DNA of 64,000 nucleotides from Nocardia alba NBRC 108234 (lineage in GTDB: Bacteria > Actinomycetota > Actinomycetes > Mycobacteriales > Mycobacteriaceae), in contig NZ_BDAX01000033.1 of assembly GCF_001612665.1 (NCBI RefSeq), positions 1 through 64,000 on the forward strand, read 5' to 3'. Under the pieces are notes generated by a model. It searched no databases, was not told the DNA's origin, and saw nothing but the letters and a program-made list of their open reading frames with translations. Numbering within the stretch: position 1 is the stretch's first letter; each line of letters starts with the position of its first letter. The position numbers were made by a program, and so were the translations under genes. Shown here piece after piece: positions 16,518 to 24,430 of the stretch.

Positions 16518-18059
16518 GTGGAGAAACTCGTCACGGAACTGACCGAGCTGCGGCGGTTGGTTCTCGACCAGACGACCGCAGCCACCGGACGCCAGCGCGA
16601 ACAAGGCAAGGCGACCGCACGCGACCGCATCGACATGCTTCTGGACAAGGCGTCCTTCCACGAGGTCGAATCCCTGCGGCGCGCGCGCGGCGCGAGTCTC
16701 GGGCTCGGCGAGCGCCGCCCGCACACCGATGGCGTCGTCACCGGCTGGGGTACGGTCATGGGGCGCACGGTCTTCGTGTACGCCCAGGACTTCCGTATCC
16801 TTGGCGGCGCGGTCGGTGAGGCACACGCGGAGAAGATCCACAAGATCATGGATCTGGCCATCGCCACCGGCGCACCCCTGATCGCCCTGAACGACAGCGC
16901 GGGCGCTCGCATCCAGGAGGGGGTGGCAGCGTTGGCGGGCTTCGGCGGAATCTTCCGTCGAAATGTGCACGCTTCGGGCGTAATTCCACAGATCAGCGTC
17001 ATGCTCGGCCCCTGTGCGGGCGGCGCGGCCTACAGTCCGGCACTGACCGATTTCGTATTCATGGTGCGCGGTATCGCACAGATGTTCCTCACCGGTCCCG
17101 ACGTCGTGGCAGCGGTGACCGGCGAGCGGGTCAGCATGGACGAACTCGGTGGTGCCGATGTCCACGCACAGCGCTCCGGTGTCGCGCAGTTCGCCTACGA
17201 CGACGAGGAATCCTGCCTGCACGACGTCCGGCTGCTGCTATCGATGCTGCCCGCAAACAACAGTGAACAGCCGCCCGTCGTGCCCTGTGCTGACCCGGTC
17301 GACCGGCGCAACGACGCACTCTACGACCTGGTCCCGACCGGTGGAAACCAGCCTTACGACATGCGCGCGGTGATCGAGGAGATTGTCGACGACGGCGACT
17401 ACTTCGAGGTCGCTGAGCAGTGGGCCGGGAATATCCTCTGTGTTTTTGCCCGGTTTGCCGGGCACGTGGTGGGAATCGTGGCCAGCCAGCCGAATTCGAT
17501 GGCGGGTGCGATGGATATAGCGGCGGCCGAGAAGGCCGCGCGGTTCGTACAGACCTGCGACTGCTTCAACATCCCGATCGTGACCTTAGTCGACGTACCT
17601 GGCTTCCTCCCTGGTGTCGGGCAGGAACACGGCGGCGTCATCCGGCACGGCGCCAAATTGCTGGCGGCCTACTGTAATGCGACCGTGCCGCGCGTCTCGG
17701 TGATCCTGCGCAAGGCGTTCGGCGGTGCGTACATCGTGATGGACTCCCGGTCGATAGGCGCCGACCTGACTTTCGCCTGGCCGACCAACGAGATCGCGGT
17801 CATGGGCGCCGAGGGTGCGGTGGAGATCGTGTTCCGCCGCGAACTTGCAGGCGCCGAGGACCCGGAAGTCATACGTGCCGAACGGATCCGGCAGTACCGG
17901 CGGGAGCTAGTCCATCCCTATTTCGCTGTCGAGCGCGGGCTGGTCGACGAGGTGATCGATCCGGCGACGACCCGCACGGCGCTGATCGGCGCGCTGGCCA
18001 TGCTGCGAACCAAACACGCTGACCTCCCCCTACGCAAACACAGCAACACTCCGCTCTGA
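16518..18059 (+). CDS. Acyl-CoA carboxylase beta (carboxyltransferase) subunit (513 aa)
   Basis: Crotonase-like carboxyltransferase of the AccB/PccB family. N-terminal half has GRTVFVYAQDFRILGGAVGE and LIALNDSAGARIQEGV; the C-terminal half has VDVPGFLPGVGQEHGGVIRH and GGAYIVMDSRSIGAD. In Streptomyces coelicolor the residue at this GGAYxVM position (422) sets specificity: Asp in propionyl-specific PccB, Ile in AccB, which also takes acetyl-CoA. Here it is Ile, so malonyl-CoA formation is possible as well as methylmalonyl-CoA. GTG 16518 follows AGAGGAGAACGCT. It needs a biotin-carboxylase/BCCP alpha subunit from elsewhere. The epsilon gene follows after 20 bases. Confidence 0.9.
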   Translation: MEKLVTELTELRRLVLDQTTAATGRQREQGKATARDRIDMLLDKASFHEVESLRRARGASLGLGERRPHTDGVVTGWGTVMGRTVFVYAQDFRILGGAVGEAHAEKIHKIMDLAIATGAPLIALNDSAGARIQEGVAALAGFGGIFRRNVHASGVIPQISVMLGPCAGGAAYSPALTDFVFMVRGIAQMFLTGPDVVAAVTGERVSMDELGGADVHAQRSGVAQFAYDDEESCLHDVRLLLSMLPANNSEQPPVVPCADPVDRRNDALYDLVPTGGNQPYDMRAVIEEIVDDGDYFEVAEQWAGNILCVFARFAGHVVGIVASQPNSMAGAMDIAAAEKAARFVQTCDCFNIPIVTLVDVPGFLPGVGQEHGGVIRHGAKLLAAYCNATVPRVSVILRKAFGGAYIVMDSRSIGADLTFAWPTNEIAVMGAEGAVEIVFRRELAGAEDPEVIRAERIRQYRRELVHPYFAVERGLVDEVIDPATTRTALIGALAMLRTKHADLPLRKHSNTPL

Positions 18060-18079
18060 CCGGACAAGGATGTGGACCC

Positions 18080-18301
18080 ATGAGTATCGAGGTAAACGGA
18101 AACAGGGTCGCGCACGATGCGCCGCTGTTGCGCATCGAGCACGGCAACCCGGACGATATCGAGATCGCAGCCCTGCTCGCGGTATTGCTCGCCACCGCCA
18201 CGACACCGAAATCTTCACCCGCCCCGGCTCCTGCGGTCTGGTTACGACCCCGGCGCCATTCGGTCTATGTGACCGCCACCAGTTGGCGCTCGGCGGCATG
18301 A
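18080..18301 (+). CDS. Acyl-CoA carboxylase epsilon subunit (73 aa)
   Basis: Small, poorly conserved actinobacterial protein that binds and activates the carboxyltransferase. The recognisable part is LLRIEHGNPDDIEIAALLAV (family pattern RVxxGNPxxEELAALxAV), followed by an Ala/Pro-rich linker and a Trp/Arg-rich tail (WLRPRRHSV). Its position directly after the beta gene is the main support. Its stop overlaps the rfbB start as ATGA. Confidence 0.85.
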   Translation: MSIEVNGNRVAHDAPLLRIEHGNPDDIEIAALLAVLLATATTPKSSPAPAPAVWLRPRRHSVYVTATSWRSAA

Positions 18302-19326
18302 GTACAGAGGCGACGACGCCGACGCGCGTATTGGTGACCGGCGGAGCCGGATTCATCGGGGCGAACTTCGTTCACCATATCGTGAACCGCTATCCCAATG
18401 TCGACGTGGTGGTGCTGGACGCGTTGACCTACGCGGGCAACAGAGAATCGTTAGCCACGGTGAGGAGCCGGATCGAATTCGTCGTCGGCGATATAGGCGA
18501 CGCCGGACTGGTGGACGATCTGGTGCGCCGCGTCGACGCGGTCGTGCATTTCGCCGCGGAATCGCACAACGACAATTCGCTGGCCGACCCGCGCCCGTTC
18601 ATCGACACCAATATCGTCGGCACATTCACACTTCTGCAAGCCGTCCGGGCACACGGTGTGCGCTACCACCATGTGTCGACCGACGAGGTGTACGGGGATC
18701 TGCCGTTGGCCGACCCACTCCGGTTCACCGAGTCCACCCCCTACAATCCGTCGGGGCCGTACTCGGCGACCAAAGCGGCAGGCGACATGCTGGTGCGGGC
18801 GTGGACGCGGTCCTTCGGCGTGAGGGCAACGATTTCCAACTGCTCCAACAACTACGGCCCCTACCAACACGTCGAGAAGTTCATTCCCCGCCAGATCACC
18901 AACCTGATTGACGGGATCCGTCCGCGTCTGTACGGGGCAGGCACGAACGTGCGCGACTGGATCCATGTCGAGGATCACAATCGTGCGGTGTGGCGCGTCC
19001 TGTGTGCCGGCAGCGTGGGCCGCACCTATCTGATCGGCGCCAACGGCGAGCTGGACAACAGGACCGTGATTGCCGCGTTACTTGAGGAATTCGGCCGCGC
19101 ACCCGACGAATTCGACCAGGTCACCGATAGACCCGGACACGACGTGCGCTACGCCGTCGACTCCTCGGCGCTGCGCCGCGAACTGGGGTGGACGCCGCAA
19201 TATCTCGACTTCCGGGACGGCCTGAGGTCGACCATCCGGTGGTATCGCGACAACGAACAGTGGTGGCGACCCGACAAGGTCGCCACCGAAGCGGCCTACC
19301 GGCGAAACGGCGAGACCCGGTTGTGA
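18298..19326 (+). CDS. rfbB: dTDP-glucose 4,6-dehydratase
   Basis: Extended SDR enzyme making dTDP-4-keto-6-deoxyglucose. Motifs: TGGAGFIGANFVHH (NAD), DALTYAGN, FAAESHNDNSLADP, the catalytic region VSTDEVYGDL (Thr-Asp-Glu) and YSATKA (YxxxK), then SNCSNNYGPYQHVEKFIPRQ and TNVRDWIHVEDH. All active-site residues are present. It is the last gene of the rightward operon, far from the other sugar genes at 36-37 kb and 47-50 kb, but it supplies their substrate. Only 13 bases separate it from the convergent KASIII-like gene. Confidence 0.95.
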   Translation: MSTEATTPTRVLVTGGAGFIGANFVHHIVNRYPNVDVVVLDALTYAGNRESLATVRSRIEFVVGDIGDAGLVDDLVRRVDAVVHFAAESHNDNSLADPRPFIDTNIVGTFTLLQAVRAHGVRYHHVSTDEVYGDLPLADPLRFTESTPYNPSGPYSATKAAGDMLVRAWTRSFGVRATISNCSNNYGPYQHVEKFIPRQITNLIDGIRPRLYGAGTNVRDWIHVEDHNRAVWRVLCAGSVGRTYLIGANGELDNRTVIAALLEEFGRAPDEFDQVTDRPGHDVRYAVDSSALRRELGWTPQYLDFRDGLRSTIRWYRDNEQWWRPDKVATEAAYRRNGETRL

Positions 19327-19339
19327 ACGCGGTGCGCAG

Positions 19340-20329
19340 TCAGAGGAAACGGATCACGGCGCAGGACCAGTAGAATCCGCCGCCGGATCCGTGCAGGGCG
19401 CAGATGCTACCTGGTCGGATCGAGCGGTGCTGACGCAGCCAGTGCAGTCCGGCGATCTGGTCACCCGCACCGAGATGACCGATGGTGCGACCCCATTCGT
19501 AGTTGGTGATATCGGGTTCGATGCCAAGTGGCTCGAAGAATTGATGCCGCATCTTCGGCACCCCCAAATGCGGCACCACGTGCCAGTCGATGTCCTCGTG
19601 AGCCAGACCAGCCCCCGTCAGGGCAGCGTCGTACACGCCGAGCTGTCCCTGTTGCAGGATCTTCAATAGTTCCGCGAGACCGTATCGGCGCGTGAGCATC
19701 TCGCGGCCGTGATCGATGGTGATCGGTGTCGACCGCAGCGGCGCGTCGGCCGCGGGATCGGCGCCCCTGCTCATCTGTTCCAGCTCGGGGGCGCCGCGCC
19801 CGGTGACCGACAGCAACTCGGCGAACCCTCCCGAATTCGACACCAGCAGGGCGGTTCCACCGTCCGCGAAGACGGTGCCGGGATCGGTTCGCCAGCGGTC
19901 GATACCCGGTTCGCAGAACCGGTCACCGGTCGTGATCAGCACCGAAGCCGAGTCCTGCCGGCCGGACAGGAACTGTCCGGCCAGTTCCAGCGACGCCAGT
20001 CCGCCATTGGACAGCTGCGCCACATCCAACGTAAGACAGGTGTTTCCGACCGCGCCGTGCTGGACGTAGGCTGCCGAGGACCACATGTCGTATCCCTGAA
20101 AATAGGCGCTGGCATGCAGGACCAACTTCACCTGATCGCCGGAGATCGCGGCTTCGGAGATCGCAGTCCGGCCTGCCCGCAACGCCGATTCGGCGCCCGA
20201 TTGCTCCGAGCGACACACCGATCGGATGCCGAGCCGCCGGGCACTGCGGGAATCGATACGGCCGAGGGCGATCTCCTCATGCACCGGGGTCGGCGCGGGC
20301 AGATCTGTTGCCGTCGCGGTTATATACAT
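19340..20329 (-). CDS. KASIII-like acyltransferase with active-site Ser, DpsC type (329 aa)
   Basis: Thiolase-fold protein of the KASIII family, but the residue that is Cys in FabH (VNAxCSGF) is Ser107 here (DVAQLSNGG). The same swap is known in DpsC of daunorubicin biosynthesis, where Ser-His-Asp replaces Cys-His-Asn and the enzyme fixes the choice of propionyl starter. His is in WHVVPHLG, and the end has TIGHLGAGDQIAGLHWLRQH. It lies directly downstream of KS-alpha and CLF in one operon, as dpsC does. So it probably selects or proofreads the type I-derived starter. Start ATG 20329 is preferred over an in-frame TTG at 20365. Confidence 0.8.
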   Translation of the reverse strand: MYITATATDLPAPTPVHEEIALGRIDSRSARRLGIRSVCRSEQSGAESALRAGRTAISEAAISGDQVKLVLHASAYFQGYDMWSSAAYVQHGAVGNTCLTLDVAQLSNGGLASLELAGQFLSGRQDSASVLITTGDRFCEPGIDRWRTDPGTVFADGGTALLVSNSGGFAELLSVTGRGAPELEQMSRGADPAADAPLRSTPITIDHGREMLTRRYGLAELLKILQQGQLGVYDAALTGAGLAHEDIDWHVVPHLGVPKMRHQFFEPLGIEPDITNYEWGRTIGHLGAGDQIAGLHWLRQHRSIRPGSICALHGSGGGFYWSCAVIRFL

Positions 20330-20345
20330 GCTGAGCCGAGCTCCC

Positions 20346-21542
20346 TCAAGGGCGTTGCAGGACAAGGGCCGAGGCGAATCCGCCGTGGCCGCGCGCGAGG
20401 ACCAGCACCGTGCGCAGCTCGGCGGGAGTCGCCGACCGGATCAACGCGACGCTGTCGTCGACGATAGCGTCGGCGGGAAGGCCTGCGGGAGGTAGCGTTT
20501 GGTGACGCAGGCTCAGACACGCGGTAGCGACATCCAGGGCCGCCCCGCCACCCATCAGCCTTCCGAACATCGTCTTGGGCGCGGTGACTGGCACCGCGCG
20601 AGCGCCGAACAGATCGGCCAGCACCCGCGCCTCGGCCCCATCCAAATCGGGATCGCCGTAGGCGTCGGCGAAAACCGCATCGACATCGCCGGGGCGGCAT
20701 CCTGACCGGTGGAGCGCCTGCGCCGCAGCCCGCCGCAAACCGTCTCCGGTCCGCGGATCGGGATCGAACGCTGCGGCGCTACCCGCGACGACGGCGTACG
20801 CGCGGGCCGGGTCGCCGGTGCGGTCCCACCGCTGCACGGTGAGGATCGCCCCGCCCTCTCCGGGGAAGTATCCCTGCGAGGTGGCGACGAACGGCTGATA
20901 GCTGGCAGGTTCGGACGATCGGTTCACTTCGGGCGCGACACCCAGCACGGCCATGCCGTAAGGGCAAAGGAGACCGTCGACGGCGCCCGCCAGCATGGTC
21001 GGCACGTCGGTACACACGCGATGCTTGGCATAGGCGACCGCGTCTAGCCCTGCGGCCTGTTCGGACACGACAACGCAGCCGGGGCCGCGCAGCTTGTTTT
21101 TGATCGAGATCTGACCGGTGTTCACGGCGTAGTACCAGGCGAAGGACATATACGGGCTGACTGTCTCCCACCCTTCGTGCCAGAGGGTCTGCAGCTGTCG
21201 CTGACCGAACTCAAGCCCCCCGGTGGAACTGCTCACCGCGACACCCGCCTGATAGCCATCCAGGCTCTGCGGATCGACCGAAGCGTTGGCCAGCGCCGAA
21301 TCGGCCGCGACCATCGCAATTCTGGTGATCCGGTCGGTCTGTGGAACCAGCTTCTTTCGTACCGAATCCTCGGCCTCGAACGGCGGGATCATCCCGGCGT
21401 AGCGCACGGGGAACGCCGAGACATCGAAACGGTCGATTTCGGCGATCTTGCTACGACCGAGCAATAGGTTCGTCCAGTAGGTGTCGAGGTCGACGCCCAG
21501 GGGTGAGACGATTCCCAATCCGGTGACGGCGGCGGTGGTCAT
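20346..21542 (-). CDS. Chain-length factor (KS-beta)
   Basis: Ketosynthase-fold partner of KS-alpha. The catalytic Cys is replaced by Gln162 in VVVSEQAAGLDAV, the classical CLF signature, and the active-site His residues of KS-alpha are not kept. Family marks include YMSFAWYYAVNTGQIS and the C-terminal GHGGFASALVL. CLF forms the heterodimer tunnel that sets polyketide length and supports malonyl-ACP decarboxylation. Its ATG overlaps the KS-alpha stop (ATGA), which couples equal production. Chain length cannot be called from the sequence by eye. Confidence 0.95.
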   Translation of the reverse strand: MTTAAVTGLGIVSPLGVDLDTYWTNLLLGRSKIAEIDRFDVSAFPVRYAGMIPPFEAEDSVRKKLVPQTDRITRIAMVAADSALANASVDPQSLDGYQAGVAVSSSTGGLEFGQRQLQTLWHEGWETVSPYMSFAWYYAVNTGQISIKNKLRGPGCVVVSEQAAGLDAVAYAKHRVCTDVPTMLAGAVDGLLCPYGMAVLGVAPEVNRSSEPASYQPFVATSQGYFPGEGGAILTVQRWDRTGDPARAYAVVAGSAAAFDPDPRTGDGLRRAAAQALHRSGCRPGDVDAVFADAYGDPDLDGAEARVLADLFGARAVPVTAPKTMFGRLMGGGAALDVATACLSLRHQTLPPAGLPADAIVDDSVALIRSATPAELRTVLVLARGHGGFASALVLQRP

Positions 21543-22819
21543 CCTCGGCCCGCCAACTCGAGATCGGTGAGGACGAGAGCGCTCTGAAATCCGCCGAAAC
21601 CGCTGCCGACCGTCAATACGGCCTTCATGTCGTGGTCGCGGGCGATATTCGGCACATAGTCGAGGTCGCAGTCGGGGTCTTGTTCGAACAGATTCGCCGT
21701 GGGCATCACGACCTTGTTCTGCATCGCCAACGCGCACGCGGCGATCTCGAGCGACCCGATCGCCCCTAGGGAATGCCCGATCATTGACTTTATTCCTGTC
21801 ATCGGAATTCGATACGCGTGTTCGCCCAGACTTCGTTTGACGGCTTCGGTTTCGTGCTTGTCGTTTTGTTTGGTCCCTGATCCGTGCGCGTTGACATAGT
21901 CGATATCTGTGGGGTTCAGCCGCGCCTTGCTCAGTGCGTGGTCGATCGCCTCCGACATCTCTGCACCCTGCGCCGACAGCCCGGTCATATGGAAGGCATT
22001 GCAGCGCGTGGCGTGACCGGCCACCTCGGCATAGATGTGGGCGCCGCGTCGTCGGGCGTGCTCGGCTTCCTCGAGGATCAGGATGGCACTGCCCTCACCG
22101 AGAATTAGCCCTGTGCGGTTGCGGTCGAACGGCCTGCATGCGGACTCGGGTGTGTCGTTGCGGATCGATGTGGCTTTGATTACGTCGAAGCAGGTCAACG
22201 TGATCGGGGATATCGGCGCGTCGGAGGCACCCGTCACCATCACGTCCGCTTCACCGCGCTGGATCATTTCCAACGCGTAGCCCACCGAGTCGATACCGGA
22301 GGTGCAGCCGTTGGAGATGACCGCTGCGGGCCCCAACGCTCCGGCGCGGCGGGCGAGGCTCGCAGCCAGTGAACTGGGCAGGAAGTAGTCGTGCACATGT
22401 GGTGTGGCGAAACTCGGATCGACCACCCAGTGCTCGCCACCGTCGGAGAGCACGGTGTACTCCCGCTCCATCGTGGTGGTGCCGCCGACAGCGCTGCCGA
22501 CGGCGGTGCCGGTCCGCTCGGCCAGTTCCCCGTCGATGGTCAGGCCCGAGTCTCGCAGCGCTTCGTCGGCGGCGACGAGCGCCATCTGGGTGACACGGTC
22601 GTGGGCTCGCGCTTCCCGGTGGGTAAGTCCGTTCGCTATCGGATCGAAGTCGCATTCGGCCGCGACTCTGCAGCGGTGTCGGTCGGCGTCGAACGCGGTG
22701 ATGATTCGGGTGGCGGTGACGCCGTTGCGCAGCAACGTCCAGAAGGGGTCGCGTCCGATCGCACCAGGGGCGACGACGCCGATCCCGGTGATCACAGCGC
22801 GGCGGTCAATCGTGGGCAT
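21539..22819 (-). CDS. Type II PKS ketosynthase (KS-alpha)
   Basis: Catalytic half of the minimal aromatic PKS. Triad: Cys172 in ISNGCTSGIDSVG, His312 in NAHGSGTKQND, His349 in GIKSMIGHSLGA. Length 426 is typical. It performs the iterative malonyl condensations with CLF and ACP. ATG 22819 follows AAGGA with a 6-base spacer. First gene of the leftward KS-CLF-KASIII operon, divergent from an SRPBCC protein gene. No ACP follows the CLF as it does in most clusters; the ACP is fused to the aromatase at 14-15 kb. Confidence 0.95.
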   Translation of the reverse strand: MPTIDRRAVITGIGVVAPGAIGRDPFWTLLRNGVTATRIITAFDADRHRCRVAAECDFDPIANGLTHREARAHDRVTQMALVAADEALRDSGLTIDGELAERTGTAVGSAVGGTTTMEREYTVLSDGGEHWVVDPSFATPHVHDYFLPSSLAASLARRAGALGPAAVISNGCTSGIDSVGYALEMIQRGEADVMVTGASDAPISPITLTCFDVIKATSIRNDTPESACRPFDRNRTGLILGEGSAILILEEAEHARRRGAHIYAEVAGHATRCNAFHMTGLSAQGAEMSEAIDHALSKARLNPTDIDYVNAHGSGTKQNDKHETEAVKRSLGEHAYRIPMTGIKSMIGHSLGAIGSLEIAACALAMQNKVVMPTANLFEQDPDCDLDYVPNIARDHDMKAVLTVGSGFGGFQSALVLTDLELAGRG

Positions 22820-22987
22820 CAGCGGTCCTTTCGAAGGCTTGCGGGCAATATTGCGCAACCGTTCTCGACTTTCGCTGGACAGCCGTTGCCACGGAACCGA
22901 TTCGACCGTGCAAAGTGGCTCGACTCGGAGTCCAGCGGTGACCCGCACCGTGGTCGGCGATCGGTTTGTCCACTGGAAAGGGTGACG
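22820..22987. promoter_or_regulatory. Divergent promoter region, KS-alpha / SRPBCC gene
   Basis: A 168-bp interval feeding both directions. It holds TCGACCG at 22902 and TCGACTC at 22920, 18 bp start to start, plus TCGACTT at 22865. Such TCGA-centred heptads resemble SARP target half-sites, though the usual spacing is 11 or 22 bp. Confidence 0.35.
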
Positions 22988-23473
22988 ATGCAGACGACAC
23001 AGATTCCCGACGTCCGTAAGAATGTGACGGTGCCGGTCGACCCGACCCGCGCGTTCGAGATCTTCACCACCCACCCGTCGGTGTGGTGGCCGCCCTCGCA
23101 TGTGCTGTTGCGAACCCCGAGGGTCGGATTGAAGATCGAACCGGGTGTGGGCGGGCGTTACCTGGAATGGGACCGGACCGGTCTGGAAGCGCAGTGGGGT
23201 GTAGTGACCGTGTGGGAGCCCGCGCGACGACTGCGGTTTACCTGGCGCGTCGGTGCGGACTTCCGACCGCTGAGCACCGATGACGGCGCTTCCGAGATCG
23301 ATGTGAGTTTCGCGGCCGCGCCGGGAGGCACGCGGGTGGAATTGGCGCACACCGAACTGGGGCGGCTCGGTGACGCGGGTCGGGCGCTGCGGGCTGCGTT
23401 GGACGGCGAATCGCCCGGGGAGACATTGGAATTGTTCGCGTTGGCCGTCGAGAAGCTGGGAGCGCGACCATGA
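22988..23473 (+). CDS. SRPBCC (AHSA1-like) protein, possible cyclase (161 aa)
   Basis: START/Bet v1-like fold of the AHSA1 branch: VTVPVDPTRAFEIFTTHPS, then GVGGRYLEWDRTG, WGVVTVWEPARRLRFTWRVG and the C-terminal helix GESPGETLELFALAVEKLG. Relatives serve as ring cyclases/aromatases or ligand-binding proteins. It resembles the N-terminal half of the fused protein at 38734-39699, so the two may be paralogues. Its stop overlaps the start of the metallo-hydrolase gene (ATGA), pointing to a joint job in ring formation or chain release. Confidence 0.7.
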   Translation: MQTTQIPDVRKNVTVPVDPTRAFEIFTTHPSVWWPPSHVLLRTPRVGLKIEPGVGGRYLEWDRTGLEAQWGVVTVWEPARRLRFTWRVGADFRPLSTDDGASEIDVSFAAAPGGTRVELAHTELGRLGDAGRALRAALDGESPGETLELFALAVEKLGARP

Positions 23474-24375
23474 GCACGAGCGCGTCGCTACAGAAACTGT
23501 CACCGCACTGCCGCGCTTACCTCCAGCCACCATGGGGGTGGTGTGTGAATAACGCCGGCGTCGTGGTCGGAAGCGACCGGACGCTGTTGATCGATACCAC
23601 CGCGACGATCGACCGAACCCGCGCCATGCGGGCGGAGCTGCACGCGGCGGGTATCGGCGATCCGCGCTACATCGTCAACACCCACTTCCATGGTGACCAC
23701 ACGTTCGGCAATTGCGTTTTCGACACCGCCGAAGTGATCGGTACGTCCACCACGGCCCGGGAGGCAGGCGACGCGGGCCTGGCGCTGTGTGGTCTGTGGC
23801 CGGCGGTCGACTGGGGTGAGATCACCCTGGTGGCGCCATCGATCCTTGTCGAGGATCGGCTCGGCATGGATCTGGGCGGGGTCGAGGTCGAATTGTTCGA
23901 CGTCGGCCCTGCCCACACCTCCAGCGATCTGGTGGTCTGGGTGCCGCGGGAGCGGGTGTTGTTCACCGGGGACGTGGCCTGGAACGGGGTGACGCCTTTC
24001 GCCCTGATGGGGTCGGTCGACGGATCGCTGGCGGCGTTGCAACGGCTGCTCGAGTTGGACCCGGCGGTCGTGGTGCCGGGACACGGCGATGTCGGGGGAC
24101 TGGAGGTACTTGAGCAGACTCGCCGATATCTGTTGTGGTGCAGGGATCTTGCGTTCGAAGGCCGTCGTGAGGGGATGTCCCCGCTCCAGGTGGCACAGCG
24201 GGCGTGGTCGGAGGGGACCGTGCCGGAACTGTCCGAGGCCGAGCGGTTGGTGGCGAATCTGTTTCGGGTCTACGCCGAATTGGATGGCGTGCCGACAGGC
24301 GGCCGTATCGATATTCGGGAGCCGTTCTCGCAGATGTCGGTTCTGAGCGGGGCGCCGCCGCTGTCGCACGCCTGA
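23470..24375 (+). CDS. Metallo-beta-lactamase-fold hydrolase/cyclase (301 aa)
   Basis: Binuclear-metal hydrolase fold: VNTHFHGDHTFGN supplies HxHxDH, later His is in GPAHTSSD, Asp in LFTGDVAW and His in VPGHGD. In aromatic polyketide pathways such proteins (for example ActIV) act as second-ring cyclases or thioesterases that release the ACP-bound chain. The window has no other thioesterase, so release is a fair guess. Co-translated with the SRPBCC gene upstream; convergent with the large type I PKS and separated from it by a strong hairpin. Confidence 0.8.
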   Translation: MSTSASLQKLSPHCRAYLQPPWGWCVNNAGVVVGSDRTLLIDTTATIDRTRAMRAELHAAGIGDPRYIVNTHFHGDHTFGNCVFDTAEVIGTSTTAREAGDAGLALCGLWPAVDWGEITLVAPSILVEDRLGMDLGGVEVELFDVGPAHTSSDLVVWVPRERVLFTGDVAWNGVTPFALMGSVDGSLAALQRLLELDPAVVVPGHGDVGGLEVLEQTRRYLLWCRDLAFEGRREGMSPLQVAQRAWSEGTVPELSEAERLVANLFRVYAELDGVPTGGRIDIREPFSQMSVLSGAPPLSHA

Positions 24376-24384
24376 CACCGCGAC

Positions 24385-24429
24385 CACACGAGCGTCGGCG
24401 AACTGATCCGGTTCGCCGACGCTCGTGTG
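24385..24429. terminator. Bidirectional terminator, 19-bp perfect stem
   Basis: CACACGAGCGTCGGCGAAC at 24385-24403 pairs perfectly with the arm at 24411-24429 around the 7-base loop TGATCCG. It sits exactly between two convergent genes (metallo-hydrolase and type I PKS) and ends two bases before the PKS stop codon. Confidence 0.8.
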
Positions 24430-24430
24430 C

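Noticed and set aside
20346..21542. Reading the second type II KS as a broken gene because it lacks Cys
   Set aside because: Gln in EQAAGLDA is the hallmark of a chain-length factor translated together with KS-alpha.
22820..23533. Upstream extension of the KS-alpha frame
   Set aside because: It overlaps the divergent SRPBCC gene; KS-alpha begins normally at 22819 with AAGGA before it.
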